A stretch of DNA of 64,000 bases, taken from Carya illinoinensis (lineage: Eukaryota; Streptophyta; Magnoliopsida; Fagales; Juglandaceae). The notes under the pieces are model-generated. The model had not been told where the DNA came from. It searched no databases and saw only the letters and a program-made list of their open reading frames with translations. The first letter of the stretch is position 1. Every line of letters begins with the position of its first letter. This document shows, one piece after another, positions 48,401 to 59,384 of the stretch. Location: assembly GCF_018687715.1 (NCBI RefSeq), contig NC_056756.1, positions 33,517,980 to 33,581,979 of the forward strand, written 5' to 3'. The position numbers and the translations under genes are program-made.

Positions 48401-49612
48401 TGTAATATGCACCCCAAACTACCAACTTTCAAATATTGCATCATCGAACTGCTAAGAAGAAGATGCATTGTACATCCTTGGTTAGAATCTAATAGTTACG
48501 ACAAATGGAAAATAGGCCACTTGACATAATCTTATTGTTCATATCTTAGTGAATGGTGCAGATTGCAACCATTCGGTAGTTTGATGATGCAATTTGTCAA
48601 AGTTGTATCTGGAATGACAGCAAAAACTACTTCTAAGATGTATATTGGCTCAACGAGGAATGACATTGTTACCTAGCCAAAAAGCAAGGAATGACATTGT
48701 CATAATACCCCCGATTAAGTATAGTAAGGTAATGAATGGAGCCACATTATTTGGGAGGGAAAAAGTTGTTTTCCTTTATAATAGTTTCAAGAGATTACAA
48801 TTGTAACTTTGACTAGTGCTTTTGGAGTACATGTCTAGATATGATTTATTAAGAGTCCATACAACATATACTAAACGTATACAACATATAGATAGCTTAA
48901 TTCAATATCCATTCCAAGTCCCAAATTTTAGCCACCTAGGCATCTATACATAGCATCGGTTGCTGCATTGACACTATGTCAATAGTGCCTTATTGAAAAG
49001 TTTTCACAGCTTGCAGTATTTCTTGGCTTTTTCAACAAAATAAATTGTTTACAGGGGGAGTTATTTCCTCATATTATCTCTAAAATATTTTGATTTATCT
49101 AATCCTGCTTTCCATTTGACACCTTATAAGGGAACCTGGCAAAATTTATGTTTTATCCTTCAATTTTTTTTCACCGTAAGTAGAAGCTAGATGTGTTTCT
49201 TCGTCTGTCTCTACTTATTTGTATGTGCCATTAGATTATAATTTTCTGAACTGTTTGATGTGGTTGCAGAGGAGGCCAGTGGAACTCAGGAGGACAATGC
49301 CATAAAGAAACAGAGCCAATTTTCAACCAAACTTTCTTAGCAAAGTACCCTTCAAAAATGAGAGCTTTAGAGCATGTTCTTTTGGAAACAAGGACTCCGG
49401 TGGTTTATTTAAACATAAGCAGGCTTACAGATTACAGAAAAGATGGACATCCTTCTATTCATAGAATGGAATACAAGACGGTAGAAGAACAGATTGCCGC
49501 CGAGAGATCTCAAGATTGCAGCCATTGGTGCTTGCCCGGAGTACCAGATACGTGGAATGAACTATTATATGCTTCTCTCTTAAAGGCTGGAAAGGGGTCT
49601 TGGAAAAACTGA
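45459..49612 (+). CDS. TBL2: Trichome-birefringence-like protein (TBL2-like), 616 aa, 5 exons
   Basis: Exons: 45459-46423, 47101-47293, 47383-47573, 47822-47980, 49270-49612. GT-AG introns, phases join to 1,851 nt. Layout: short basic cytosolic N-terminus; one membrane anchor at about 22-42 ([16 protein letters not shown]); a Ser/Asn-rich stem to about 260, poorly conserved in the family; then the PMR5N cysteine-rich part (CDIFDGRWV from Cys268, [10 protein letters not shown]) and the TBL/PC-esterase domain. The GDS motif is at 341-343 ([10 protein letters not shown]) and the DxxH motif at 585-588 (DCSHWCLPG), the catalytic Ser and Asp/His of this GDSL-like fold. Family members are Golgi type II proteins that O-acetylate wall polysaccharides. 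The polymer acted on by TBL2 is not evident from sequence. Later in-frame Met codons exist, but this start gives the expected anchor. The gene looks intact. Confidence 0.93.
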
Positions 49613-49868
49613 ATAGAGTCCGTACACATTGCATATTAATTTATTATTCTTCATATAAATCCTGTCTTTTACTTCTTTTAAACATCAAATGTATCATGTC
49701 TCAGCTTATATATGCCGCGCGTTTTGATTTAGGCTCAGCATAGATGGCAGAATGTGTATTTTGCATTTCAATGCCATTATAAATGCAATGAATATTTTCA
49801 TCCACTTGCACCTTGGATTTTAGGGATGGGGTTCATATCATAATAGTTAACATGTCCCATGAAACTTA

Positions 49869-49892
49869 CACACACACACACACACACACAAA

Positions 49893-49932
<40 letters not shown>
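49869..49932. repeat. (CA)n and (GA)n compound microsatellite
   Basis: About 11 CA units then about 18 GA units, some 260 bases after the TBL2-like stop codon. Confidence 0.9.
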
Positions 49933-49934
<2 letters not shown>

Positions 49935-52829
49935 AAGCCGTATAATTAAGGATTTTTCAGTTTCTTTGCTTGTTCCACCCGCAATGGCTAACTGTTATAT
50001 GCGTTCTCCGGATAAGCTGAACATGTGAAAAAGCATTGTGTTTCCGTTTAATTGAAACATATGAACTACAACTTCTACGCCTTTCAGCTGAGAATTGAAA
50101 AATAAGAAGTTAAAAAAGAAAGTAGCAACTGGACTCCAACATAAGATAATCGTACATGAAACAACTGAATTACACAATACGAATAAACATTCGCACACAA
50201 CACAGACAGATCTACTCTCGAATTTGCAGTAAAAGAGCAATAAACAATTGCTAGTCTACTGCAAAACTTATAATTTCGAAAGCTCACCCGTAGGGCTGGA
50301 AGAGGTTCTCAAAACCCAAGTTTTATTTCTTATTTTTTATCTTTTACTTTTTATAAGCAAAACCCAACTTTTATTTCTCGCATTCAACAACTATCTAAAC
50401 ATCAAAAAGATTAAGAAGAAAAGATAAAAAGCCTGAAAGACTCATGAGCGAGCCCTTGCCGTTCTGTGACTTGCCGGTTTGCAGTGCTTCAGCCAAAACC
50501 AATACTCATGGAGAATTCTTCTTCATGCTGCTGTTGCTGCTGCAATTAGAGGTCCGATGGCTAAGCACCGGCAAACTGTTGACTCTAGAGCTGTGTGAGG
50601 GCGAGGAATCCCTCGGTGCAGCCCCATGCTTTTTAGAACCCATGGATTATTACTATCAATAATATGCTTCCATTATTACTATCAAGAAGCTGATAGTTAT
50701 GTTTACATGATATCCCAATGGGCTCTATAAAAAGCTAGTGGAGAAGTTCTCTCTGGCCATAGGGGCTTTAAATAGGTCCTGATCGAGAAGGTGATATTGA
50801 ATTTATGAATTACCAAAGTGATATTTGTTCTGTTCATTATCCAAAACATAATGCTTGCTTTTCTCTTTAAACCTTCACCATCCAATGTTGCCATGTTACG
50901 AAAAGCTCCACATAATTTGTATTTGTTCCCTTCACATGACAATCTTACCCTTATCTAAATAAAATAACTTCTTTTTTCTGCATTTGAGCCTGTTAACTAA
51001 ACTAGGAACTCTCTGGTTTTGGAACTTGGGCTACCTATGATCATTGCCCTTACTTGTGAAGTTCTCACTCACAACAATGATCAACCAGTTCTACCATATT
51101 AGTTGATAATTTCTCTGATAAAAGAACGTTTTTTTTTTTTTTCATGCATGAATATTGTAACAAAGGATATTGATGTCAATATAACGGAAGATGGGCATCT
51201 AGACTACTTTTTCCTTTGGTTCATTATCTTTTTTATAATTGGAGTCTTCTTTTGTATTTCAGTCAGTGGATCCACTAACCGATGCTCATCTACTACTTTT
51301 TCCAACTCAAAATCCTCGTAATTCTCCACTAATCCCATTTTCTGTGGCAGCCAACCAAGCTTACTTTCGTGGAACATTGACGTCTCGTTGACTTAGTAAA
51401 GAGTATTTTAACAAGCCCCCCACCTTCCTCTCATACTTGAACCATTGTTATTCTGCTGTGACATGTCAAAAATCAAACTGACTGTCTATCCCAATCCAAA
51501 TCAATTCAAGCAAGCTACAAATTTCTTTCTCAGCTTCCTCATAATCTTATGTTAAAGTATCTCTAAACTGGATATTGATCAGCAACAAACTATGTGGATA
51601 TCTTGCAGTTGCAGTAAAAGAATTGCAATTGATGCGTTGAACTTACAAAAGATTATCGTTTCTCCTTTTTTTGTGGCACTCGACTTTACTTAAATGGATT
51701 TGTGCAAAAAGGAAGTGATCTCCTCCTCCGAAATGCACCCAAAAACAACAGTTGCAGTACCCACTAATGCTTTCTTTTGCTTTTTCTCTAATACAACCAA
51801 ATAAATAAGTTAACAACAACTACTTTTATTCTACTTTATAGAATCTCACTTTGCTTATCAGTGATTTATTACTCTTGTTAGCTGTAAGAGTTGATCATGA
51901 CATCATCAAATATGCCTTATATTGTGAATGATATTCTGCAGCAATTATTGCAGAAGACCCCACTTTAGGCAAGTCCAGGTGAATATGAGAAATTATGTCC
52001 AATCAAATGACTAATTTTAATCTGAGAAATTATCATCAAGAATTGTAGGATTATTGGCTTTGTGTCTAATCTTGGAAAGTCGGGTACATATATTTTTAAG
52101 AGAATCGCTCAGATATAAAAAAATTACGTAAAAATAAATTTATAAACTATCGTGACTTTTTATGATCTATTATATTTATATTAAAATAACTTTATAATTA
52201 ATATATTACATAAAATCAAGTTAATTTATGAAATTATTTTTATGTATTTCTTTTGTTATCAAAGCATTTCTCTATTTCTAATATGGGTTCAATTCTGTAT
52301 AATTATTTGGCAATATCGCTATCAACACTATCAGCCACTCATCTGTTGGTCATGGGCTAATAATTGAAAGCCTCCATGAAATTTCTTCAATGGTAAATCA
52401 AGTTCTGGACCCGCTTTCACTGCACTTCTGTCATGTCTGGAAGATTGTGATTCTCAAAACCAACCAGAAAAATGACGTCGAAATAGCCATAGCCATTGTT
52501 AAGGCTGACACCTACGTCTCATGTACGTAGTGGCAACAAATTCATCTACTGTATATTTCCACTGAACTCTTAAGTTTCCTTTATCACCATAACCCTAGTG
52601 GCCCTTCCCCACTGTTAACAAAATCTTGCACCATTGTAACTTTGTCACACAAGATTTGAAGATGATGATGGACTTTTTGAACTTGAAGATGCACGTACGT
52701 TGAAAGTATTCTGGTTGACCAACAGAACTTCGACTCTCTCATGCTCTTCAAAATATCCAACATGCTCCCACACAACACATACATTTTGAGTGTTGATAAA
52801 AGTTTAAAATATTATTTTTAAGTATTATT
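49933..52829. other. Spacer downstream of the TBL2-like gene; no supported gene
   Basis: 50,430-50,660 is GC-balanced and open in both directions (+: 72 codons from 50,444; minus: MGSKKHGAAPRDSSPSHSSR then a stop after about 45 codons). It might be a degraded exon, but I recognise no family. 51,000-52,800 has unremarkable AT-rich sequence with short open frames. Confidence 0.4.
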
Positions 52830-52975
52830 ATTGTTTTGGAATTTGAAAATATTGTATTTGGATTTGAAAAAGTTGAATTGTATATTATATTTTGTGTGAA
52901 AATTTAAAAAAGTTGTAATGATGAGATAAGAATTTTGAAATGAAACATGTTTACCAAACCTGCCCTAGTGTATTT
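52830..52975. repeat. MITE-like repeat
   Basis: TTGGAATTTGAAAATATTGT, GAAAAAGTTGAATTGTATAT, GAAAATTTAAAAAAGTTGTA, GATGAGATAAGAATTTTG and ACCAAACCTGCCCTAG form a unit with the look of a hAT-type MITE that is inverted relative to 42,630-42,935. Confidence 0.5.
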
Positions 52976-53179
52976 GAATTTTAAAGGTCTCTAAAGCAAT
53001 AAAACCCATTAGGTCACAATAATATTTTTTAATATAAGATTCGTGAATATATATTATAAGAAAATAACTGTATTTATCTTTATGCTTTATCCCTATTTCA
53101 AACTTGTGTTTAGGATATAAAAAAGTTTCTTAATGACTCCTTGTTTGTCTCATTTCCAAAGTAGTCCATCCATCCATTT

Positions 53180-53375
53180 TTAATCGAGAAATGATAATTG
53201 TAGTTGCGAGTGTGTAAGTGCCATGTAATCAATTTGAAAAAAATGAATAAATACTAAACCTATATAAAAATAAATTAATTTTTTAATAATGAATCTCACT
53301 CTTTTTTAATTTAAAAAAAAATGTATAACACTTGTCCACTCTATGACTATATGTAGTATTACTCATAAGAATGTA
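53180..53375. repeat. Foldback MITE-like repeat
   Basis: AATTGTAGTTGCGAGTGTGTAAGTG at the left is an imperfect inverse of CACTTGTCCACTCTATGACTATA at the right. AATAATGAATCTCACTC lies in the middle. Confidence 0.55.
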
Positions 53376-55574
53376 CGGAATTTGAACACCTAACACATTC
53401 TAGAACTGTATCTACTATTATTCTATGAAATATATGTTGGTGTGACACATAGACCTAGAAGAGAGGGTAATATTGTAATATGTAATGTCTTCTACATAAA
53501 ATAAACAATGGCCCATAAGCAAAGCCCAACCCAGTTTCTTTCCAAGATTTTTTTTTAACTGATTGCCTATGTACGACCCATGAGAGTATGGTGGGCTTAC
53601 AAGCTTCTCTAGACATACAAATTGACATGAAAAAATAATATATAAATCAAAGGAATAAATAAAGAAGTTTCATCTTAATAGCTATAATTTTTAGTAATTT
53701 TTGGTGAAAATGTCTTGGTTTTTTTAGTTTGAGCATCATATTATAAGAAGATTAAAAAAAAATGTACTTTCTTCATCTATTTTTAACTACATTAACTTTA
53801 ATATTTGGGTTCATTTAATTTTATGAATGATCTCAAAACTCAAATCAATTGATTGGATGCAAAACTTTTCTCTCTTTCCAAACAAAGTATTAACATATCT
53901 TTAAGAGAACCAGAAGGTGATTGAGAATTCAACAAATTATTCAAATGATCAATATTAAATTATTAATTAGAGTGCAGAAGAAATATACAAAAATAACTGC
54001 AGATAACATTTTTGTTAAAAAAAATAAAAGCAACGATACAATGACAATCAAACTACAACTATTTTTCTACTACATAATAAAATAATATTTTTTAATTCAA
54101 ACTAATTAAAATTAAAGAAAAAATTAAGAAAATCTTTAAAAAGTTAAGACTTTATTAATAAGTTGTAGAGAAGTTGTTAAGTAGTAATAGAAGTGTTTCA
54201 TTTCTAGTTCTAAAATGGAATACACTCAAAACTGCCCTACTTTCTCCCAAAATGGGCAAAGGAAGGAATCCTGGCTGGCTCTCTTTTTGACCAGAAAGAA
54301 ACATTACCTTTTTCTAGGCTAAACCAGGCTTCTTTGTGTGTACATATGTGTAGCATTGCACATTTTATCTTAGAAGATAAAAAAAATTAAAACTTATTAT
54401 TAAAAATTTAAAACTTTTTTTTATAAATTTTTTATTTATTTAAAAATAATTACGTAATATTTACACTCTAATTACAAATATCATTATTTCTTTGTAGATA
54501 TACAGTGGCCGGGGTGGACAACATCTCCTTGGGGTACAGTGTCTACTATTGTCCACTCATGATTTTCATTTTTGAAGATACGGTGGGTCCATTGCATTCC
54601 TCTTCCTTATTCGATTTCAGCTAAAGTAGACGACTGCAATGATTATAGAAATATCAACACCCTAGAGGAGTGTCCACCATCATATTTTATATTTATTATT
54701 ATATGTAATATAAAGACCCTGTTAGATCCATACAGAATAGGGAAAAGCCACCGAAGGTGGCTACCGTTCATACAATTTTTTTTATATTTTTAATTTTTTT
54801 TAAAAACAATTCACAATATTATTTAAAAATATTTTATTAATCATTAAATAAAAATAAAAAAATAGAATTGATAGCCAATAGTTTTTCTACGTGGGATAAG
54901 TATTTTCCATAATATAATTATTACCACGAGTGTTATTATTTTCTTTCCTTTTTAGAAATAAAAAAACAGAGGTTGTAACCACTTCAAACATCTGTTTATT
55001 AAAGAGTAAATGAAAAACAATCGTGTTTTCGAAAAGAAAAATATCAACTAATAACTTTTTATATAATTTTATACAAAATTAAATATGGGATTATAAAATT
55101 AAAATTTATTTTTACTGAAATGATACAATTGCATTAGTTGATTATAAAATAAGTTATTAAATAATTAAAAAAATTTATAAGTGTATTATCCTCCGATCAA
55201 TATATTATCATAGGTTGAAAAAGATGAATTCCTTTCAAAGTAATTAAGTTTAGATGCAATAACTCGATTTTCTCCTTCATCAAATTAAATGCAATAAATA
55301 CTTTAGTCACAAAAATATTATAAAAATTTAACTCATAAAGTGACATAGCTTAATGCGATACATATACGTTAGATTGTAAAGTTACCTTTATCGTAAAGTA
55401 AACTTAACGGATTACATAAAAATCATATTACTTTATTAATTTACTTTTATGTAATCTTTCTACATTTATAACAATTCTCATCCAAGGTAAGGGAGGTGTG
55501 ACTGTGTGAGGACATTCACCAACTTTTGTTACTTCAATAGGCTTTGAACTTTAGTCTCAATTGAGTGATATCTT
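53376..55574. other. AT-rich spacer
   Basis: No coding region, RNA gene or clear element recognised. It includes AT-only stretches at 54,360-54,480 and 54,770-54,870. Confidence 0.5.
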
Positions 55575-55765
55575 AGAAAAAGAGTGATGCTACATACAGT
55601 CGTGGAGTGAGCAAGTACCGTATAATCACTTTGAAAAAGAATGAAATCCACTATTAAAATATTAATTTTTTTAATATATGTCACATATTTATTCTTTTTT
55701 TTTAAGTGATTGCGTGGCGCTGACACATTCATTACTATAACTATCATTTCTCTTTTCAAAACCCT
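55575..55765. repeat. Foldback MITE-like repeat
   Basis: GATGCTACATACAGTCGTGG...GTATAATCACTTTGAAAAAGAATGAAAT and TTCTTTTTTTTTAAGTGATTGCGTGGCG...ATAACTATCATTTCTC are inverted relatives, with CCACTATTAAAATATTAATT in the centre. Related to 53,180-53,375. Confidence 0.55.
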
Positions 55766-55854
55766 AATCTCCATCTAGATAAGTGTACTACTTCTCTTTT
55801 TCTTCTAATCTTTTCTTTGTTCTCTATTTTTAGCTAGATTGTTCCTTTTCTCTT

Positions 55855-57183
55855 GTGGAGACCATTAACTCAGTTAACCTAAATTTGCTTGATCCCCAAA
55901 AAACCGAAGAGAAGGACACACCTCCATTGAAATCTTACACTGCCATTTTTGGGAATATGAACAAGGTAGAGCTCTCCTCAATCCTAATATCTGACATTAA
56001 GCTACCTTTGAAACAAGCCCAAATCAAATATGGCAAGCCGGCAATTTTCTTCACTCCTCTGGAAATCCAACATTCAGAGGCACCTTTAAAGTATGCACTG
56101 GTTGCAAAATTCTCTTAAGGGAATTCCCAAATGGACTCAATATGAAATCACATCATAAACAAATAGGGCCTCTTGCATCTTCCGTGTGTTGGCTTGATTG
56201 ACTCCCGATTCATTTTGATAAAGATACAAACTGTTGATGATATAGCAAAAGCCTGGACTGGTGACACACTCAATGGAGTGGACAATATTTAGATTATTTA
56301 AATGGTCCAGGAACTTCAATCCCACAGAAGAATTGCCTATAGCGCCTGTTTGGGTAAGATCGCCTCTACTTCCTTTGAACTTTTGTGTCAAATCTTTTGG
56401 CCATTGTTAATCCTTTCGATAAATTTTTAGTTGCTGATTTACCCACAGTCACTCACACATGTCTCATTTGCTAGGGTTTGTATTGAAATAGGTCTCTCAA
56501 TTCCAAAGGAAGATGCCATATTGATAGGAGTTGGGGATAATGTTGTTTGGAAAAAAATTGAATATGAGAGACATCTTAGTTATTATAGAAATTGCAAACT
56601 ACAAGGATATGATCTCTTTGAATGCAGAAAGATGTTCTCTAAAAATTCCAAATCAACCTTAGATGGTTCTAAACAAGTTGCTCTTGTTGTTGAGAAGAAA
56701 TGGATTCTAAAAACCCTGAAGAAAAAATTGGTGCAAATTAGGACCATATTGTTTTAGCTACCAATAACCATGCCTCAGAACCTATCAAATCTAATAAGGA
56801 GGCATACCCTAAATTAGGGGTTATACAACTCCATATTTCCCTAAGTAGTAGTAAGGAAGCTAAATCAACTTTTGTGGTCGAGCATCCATGCCCTCAACCT
56901 GAAACTGAGACTGAACCTTCAAGGCTATCTTAGATGTTCACAAGTTTGCTGTTCACAAGTCTGCTGAGATTAATAAGGATCAAAGTTCTAGTCTTGACCC
57001 CATTAATAATGATCCTTTGTTGGATGACGTTCCTATTCCTAATTCTTTCTCTATGCTTGCTAATAATTTGAATTTAAATTTCCCCATAGCTATACCATAG
57101 GAAGAAAAACATTCAACGAAAGCAACTCACTATAATTCTGAAATTGTGGAAAGCACTATCAAGAAAGAAGGTAAAAGGATTAC
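55855..57183 (+). pseudogene. LINE ORF1 remnant (DUF4283-type)
   Basis: Starting MNKVELS..., the stretch GKPAIFFTPLEIQHSEAPLK followed by YALVAKFS is the recurrent opening of the DUF4283-containing ORF1 of plant L1-type LINEs. After stops and frame shifts, SFARVCIEIGLSIPKED (56,461-56,520) and VVWKKIEYERHLSYYRNCKL give the later part of the same domain, where a Cys-rich knuckle (CxxC...) normally follows. ORF1 is an RNA-binding protein. The copy is inactive. It is interrupted at 57,183 by the solo LTR and continues after it. Confidence 0.75.
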
Positions 57184-59384
57184 TGTGATGACCCGCTTTT
57201 ACGTATATTTTCACTGAAGGAGTGTTTTTAATTTAATTAATAAATTAGTTCTTTTATTTTAAATTATTGTATTTTAAATTAGTTTTAATTTATTTGATGT
57301 TGTGTTTAATTTATTTAGTCGTTTTATGGTTTTTAAAATCGTTTTCGACGGATCTGTTTTTGGTTTCCGGAGTGAGGATTGGACCTCATTTCTTTTCTTT
57401 TCTCTTTTTCTTTTTCTCTTTTTCCTTTTCTTTTTCTTCTTTTCTTTCCTTTCTTTTTTTTTCTTTCTTTTTCTTCTTCTTTTCTTCCCGGTTCTCTCTC
57501 TCCCCGTGCACAGCAGCTCTCATTTCCATTTCCGTTGCCACCCCTTTGACTGCCCGGTGCGCTGCCGTTCGGCCGCCGTGTAGTACACCACCCCCACCAT
57601 TCTCTTCCCCTCCCACCAGAGATCATCCCCACCAATTTTCAGAGCCATCGGACTAGCCGTTAGCCACCACGCACGGTTGGAAGTCACTGCACCAACCCTA
57701 TTTTTCCTCTTTGTCGCCGGTTGTTTTCTCAGCCCAGAACCGCCTCTCGCCGATGGTGTGGCCTACACCACCCACCCAGTTTTCTTCCTCTCTCACCGGT
57801 GAACATCCCCACCAAGTTTCACCTCCATCCGATCCACCGTTAGCCACCACGAGCTCCTCCAAGCAACACGGATTTTCACCGATTCCGGCGCCGTCGCACC
57901 ACCTCCAGCCACCATCTCTTCACAGCTTGTTCCTCTACCTCTTGCTGACCTAATCCACCTAATTTCGGCCTTGATCCGTTGCCGGAACAGCTCCCACGAG
58001 CTCAACTCCATTCAGCCCCTTTTTAGCTTTCCACCGCCATTTCCACCACCACCCACGGCCAAAACTCGTTTCCCTTAACTTCATAAATATCTCAAGATCA
58101 TTCCCTATCAATTTCATGCCTTGATTTGTCCCCGTTCGAAAGTGGGTAATTTATTACCCACGGCCACAGTGTAAAATACACTGTTACGTTGCTTTTCCTC
58201 CGCCGTTTGCAACGCCGCGAGCTTTTAAAAAATACCGTATAGCGTTGTAAGTATTTTTCAAACTCTACTTTTAGATTTAAATATATTTTGCTCTTACAAT
58301 AAATATTTATTGTTGGTTGGTTGATTCCGGACTGAGTCCGAGGAGTTTGGGGGTCGGATAGATTGAGGACGGAGTTATTTGATTTGTTGATTTATGATTG
58401 GTTGGTTGTTTTTTGCATTGAGATTACATTTACATGGTGCATACACGTGCATTTTATTTAAATTGAGAAAATTTTGTTTTATTGTTATAAATGGATTTTC
58501 GGGTGCGTGTGTCCACGAGACCAAGCCGGGATGAATTATTATCTCGGTGGAGCTCCTCTGTTCACTCGGGAGCGTAATATACTGAGTGATGTCTCCTGAG
58601 TTGTTACTAGGCGACAACGGGAGCGGGCGGGATGGTAACGCTCTACGCACCGACTCTGTGGCCCTTCGCTGGCGAGGGCTAGAGGATGCTTGGCTACAAA
58701 TGCGCAGGGCGCGGAACTGGGCATCGCTTGTTTAGGCGTCATACGCATGGTCGTTACCCGCGGTGTAGCACAGGAGACAGGGTGTGCGGATGACCCCTAG
58801 GGGAGGTCATGGTGCATACGGATTAATTGGTTAATAGATATGAGTTGGATATGGGCCAAATGTGACTTTTGGCGTAATATTTGAAAAGGTTATGTTTTTG
58901 GGCCAAATGGGATTTTTGGCGTGCATGGAAAAATATGGTTTTATGGGACATGTGCATTGGCTTTTCTTTCATGCATATTGTTTGAGTTTTATATGTTTTT
59001 ATCTAGTGGTGTTTGGATTTTACTTACTTGCGGCACCATTTTTGGTACCGTAGATTTTGATGCAGAGATCGAGGAGGATGAGGAGGCTAAGCCCGAGGAT
59101 GCGGCTCCACCGGAGTTCTGAGTTGAAGTTAATATCTTGTTGTTGCTTTGAATAATATTTGTGTTTTGTAATATTTTAATATGTAAGTTTTGAACAGTTT
59201 TGTATTAAACAATGAAAATTCTGGTACTTAGTTTATGACTTTGCTATCCGCTGCTTGTTTTTTCGTGCACATTTGTTGCTTATACACACACTTGGCACTC
59301 GTCGATAGGGCGGTGACCCGTGATATCATCATCCAGATGTCTCGATTTCCTTGTATCCGTGCGTGGGAATTTGGGAGCGTCACA
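57184..59384 (+). mobile_element. Solo LTR (2,201 bp) inserted in the LINE
   Basis: Starts TGTGATGACCCGC and ends GGAATTTGGGAGCGTCACA. The 5-bp target duplication ATTAC is at 57,179-57,183 and 59,385-59,389. TG...CA ends with a 5-bp duplication and no internal domains make this a solo LTR, probably Ty3-gypsy. It contains a long pyrimidine tract (about 57,385-57,490), a C-rich segment (57,540-58,070) and a GC-rich segment (58,500-58,820). Its last 19 bases equal those of the LARD-like family at 2,342-11,188. Open frames inside come from composition and show no domain. Confidence 0.92.

Noticed and set aside
50430..50662. Possible small gene on either strand (72 codons on +, about 45 on minus)
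   Set aside because: No recognisable family, no splice or promoter context, and both frames are short. Kept only as a note in the spacer entry.
57267..58011. Several open frames on both strands in the pyrimidine-rich part of the solo LTR
   Set aside because: They result from skewed base composition (Phe/Ser or Lys/Glu runs) inside a non-coding LTR.
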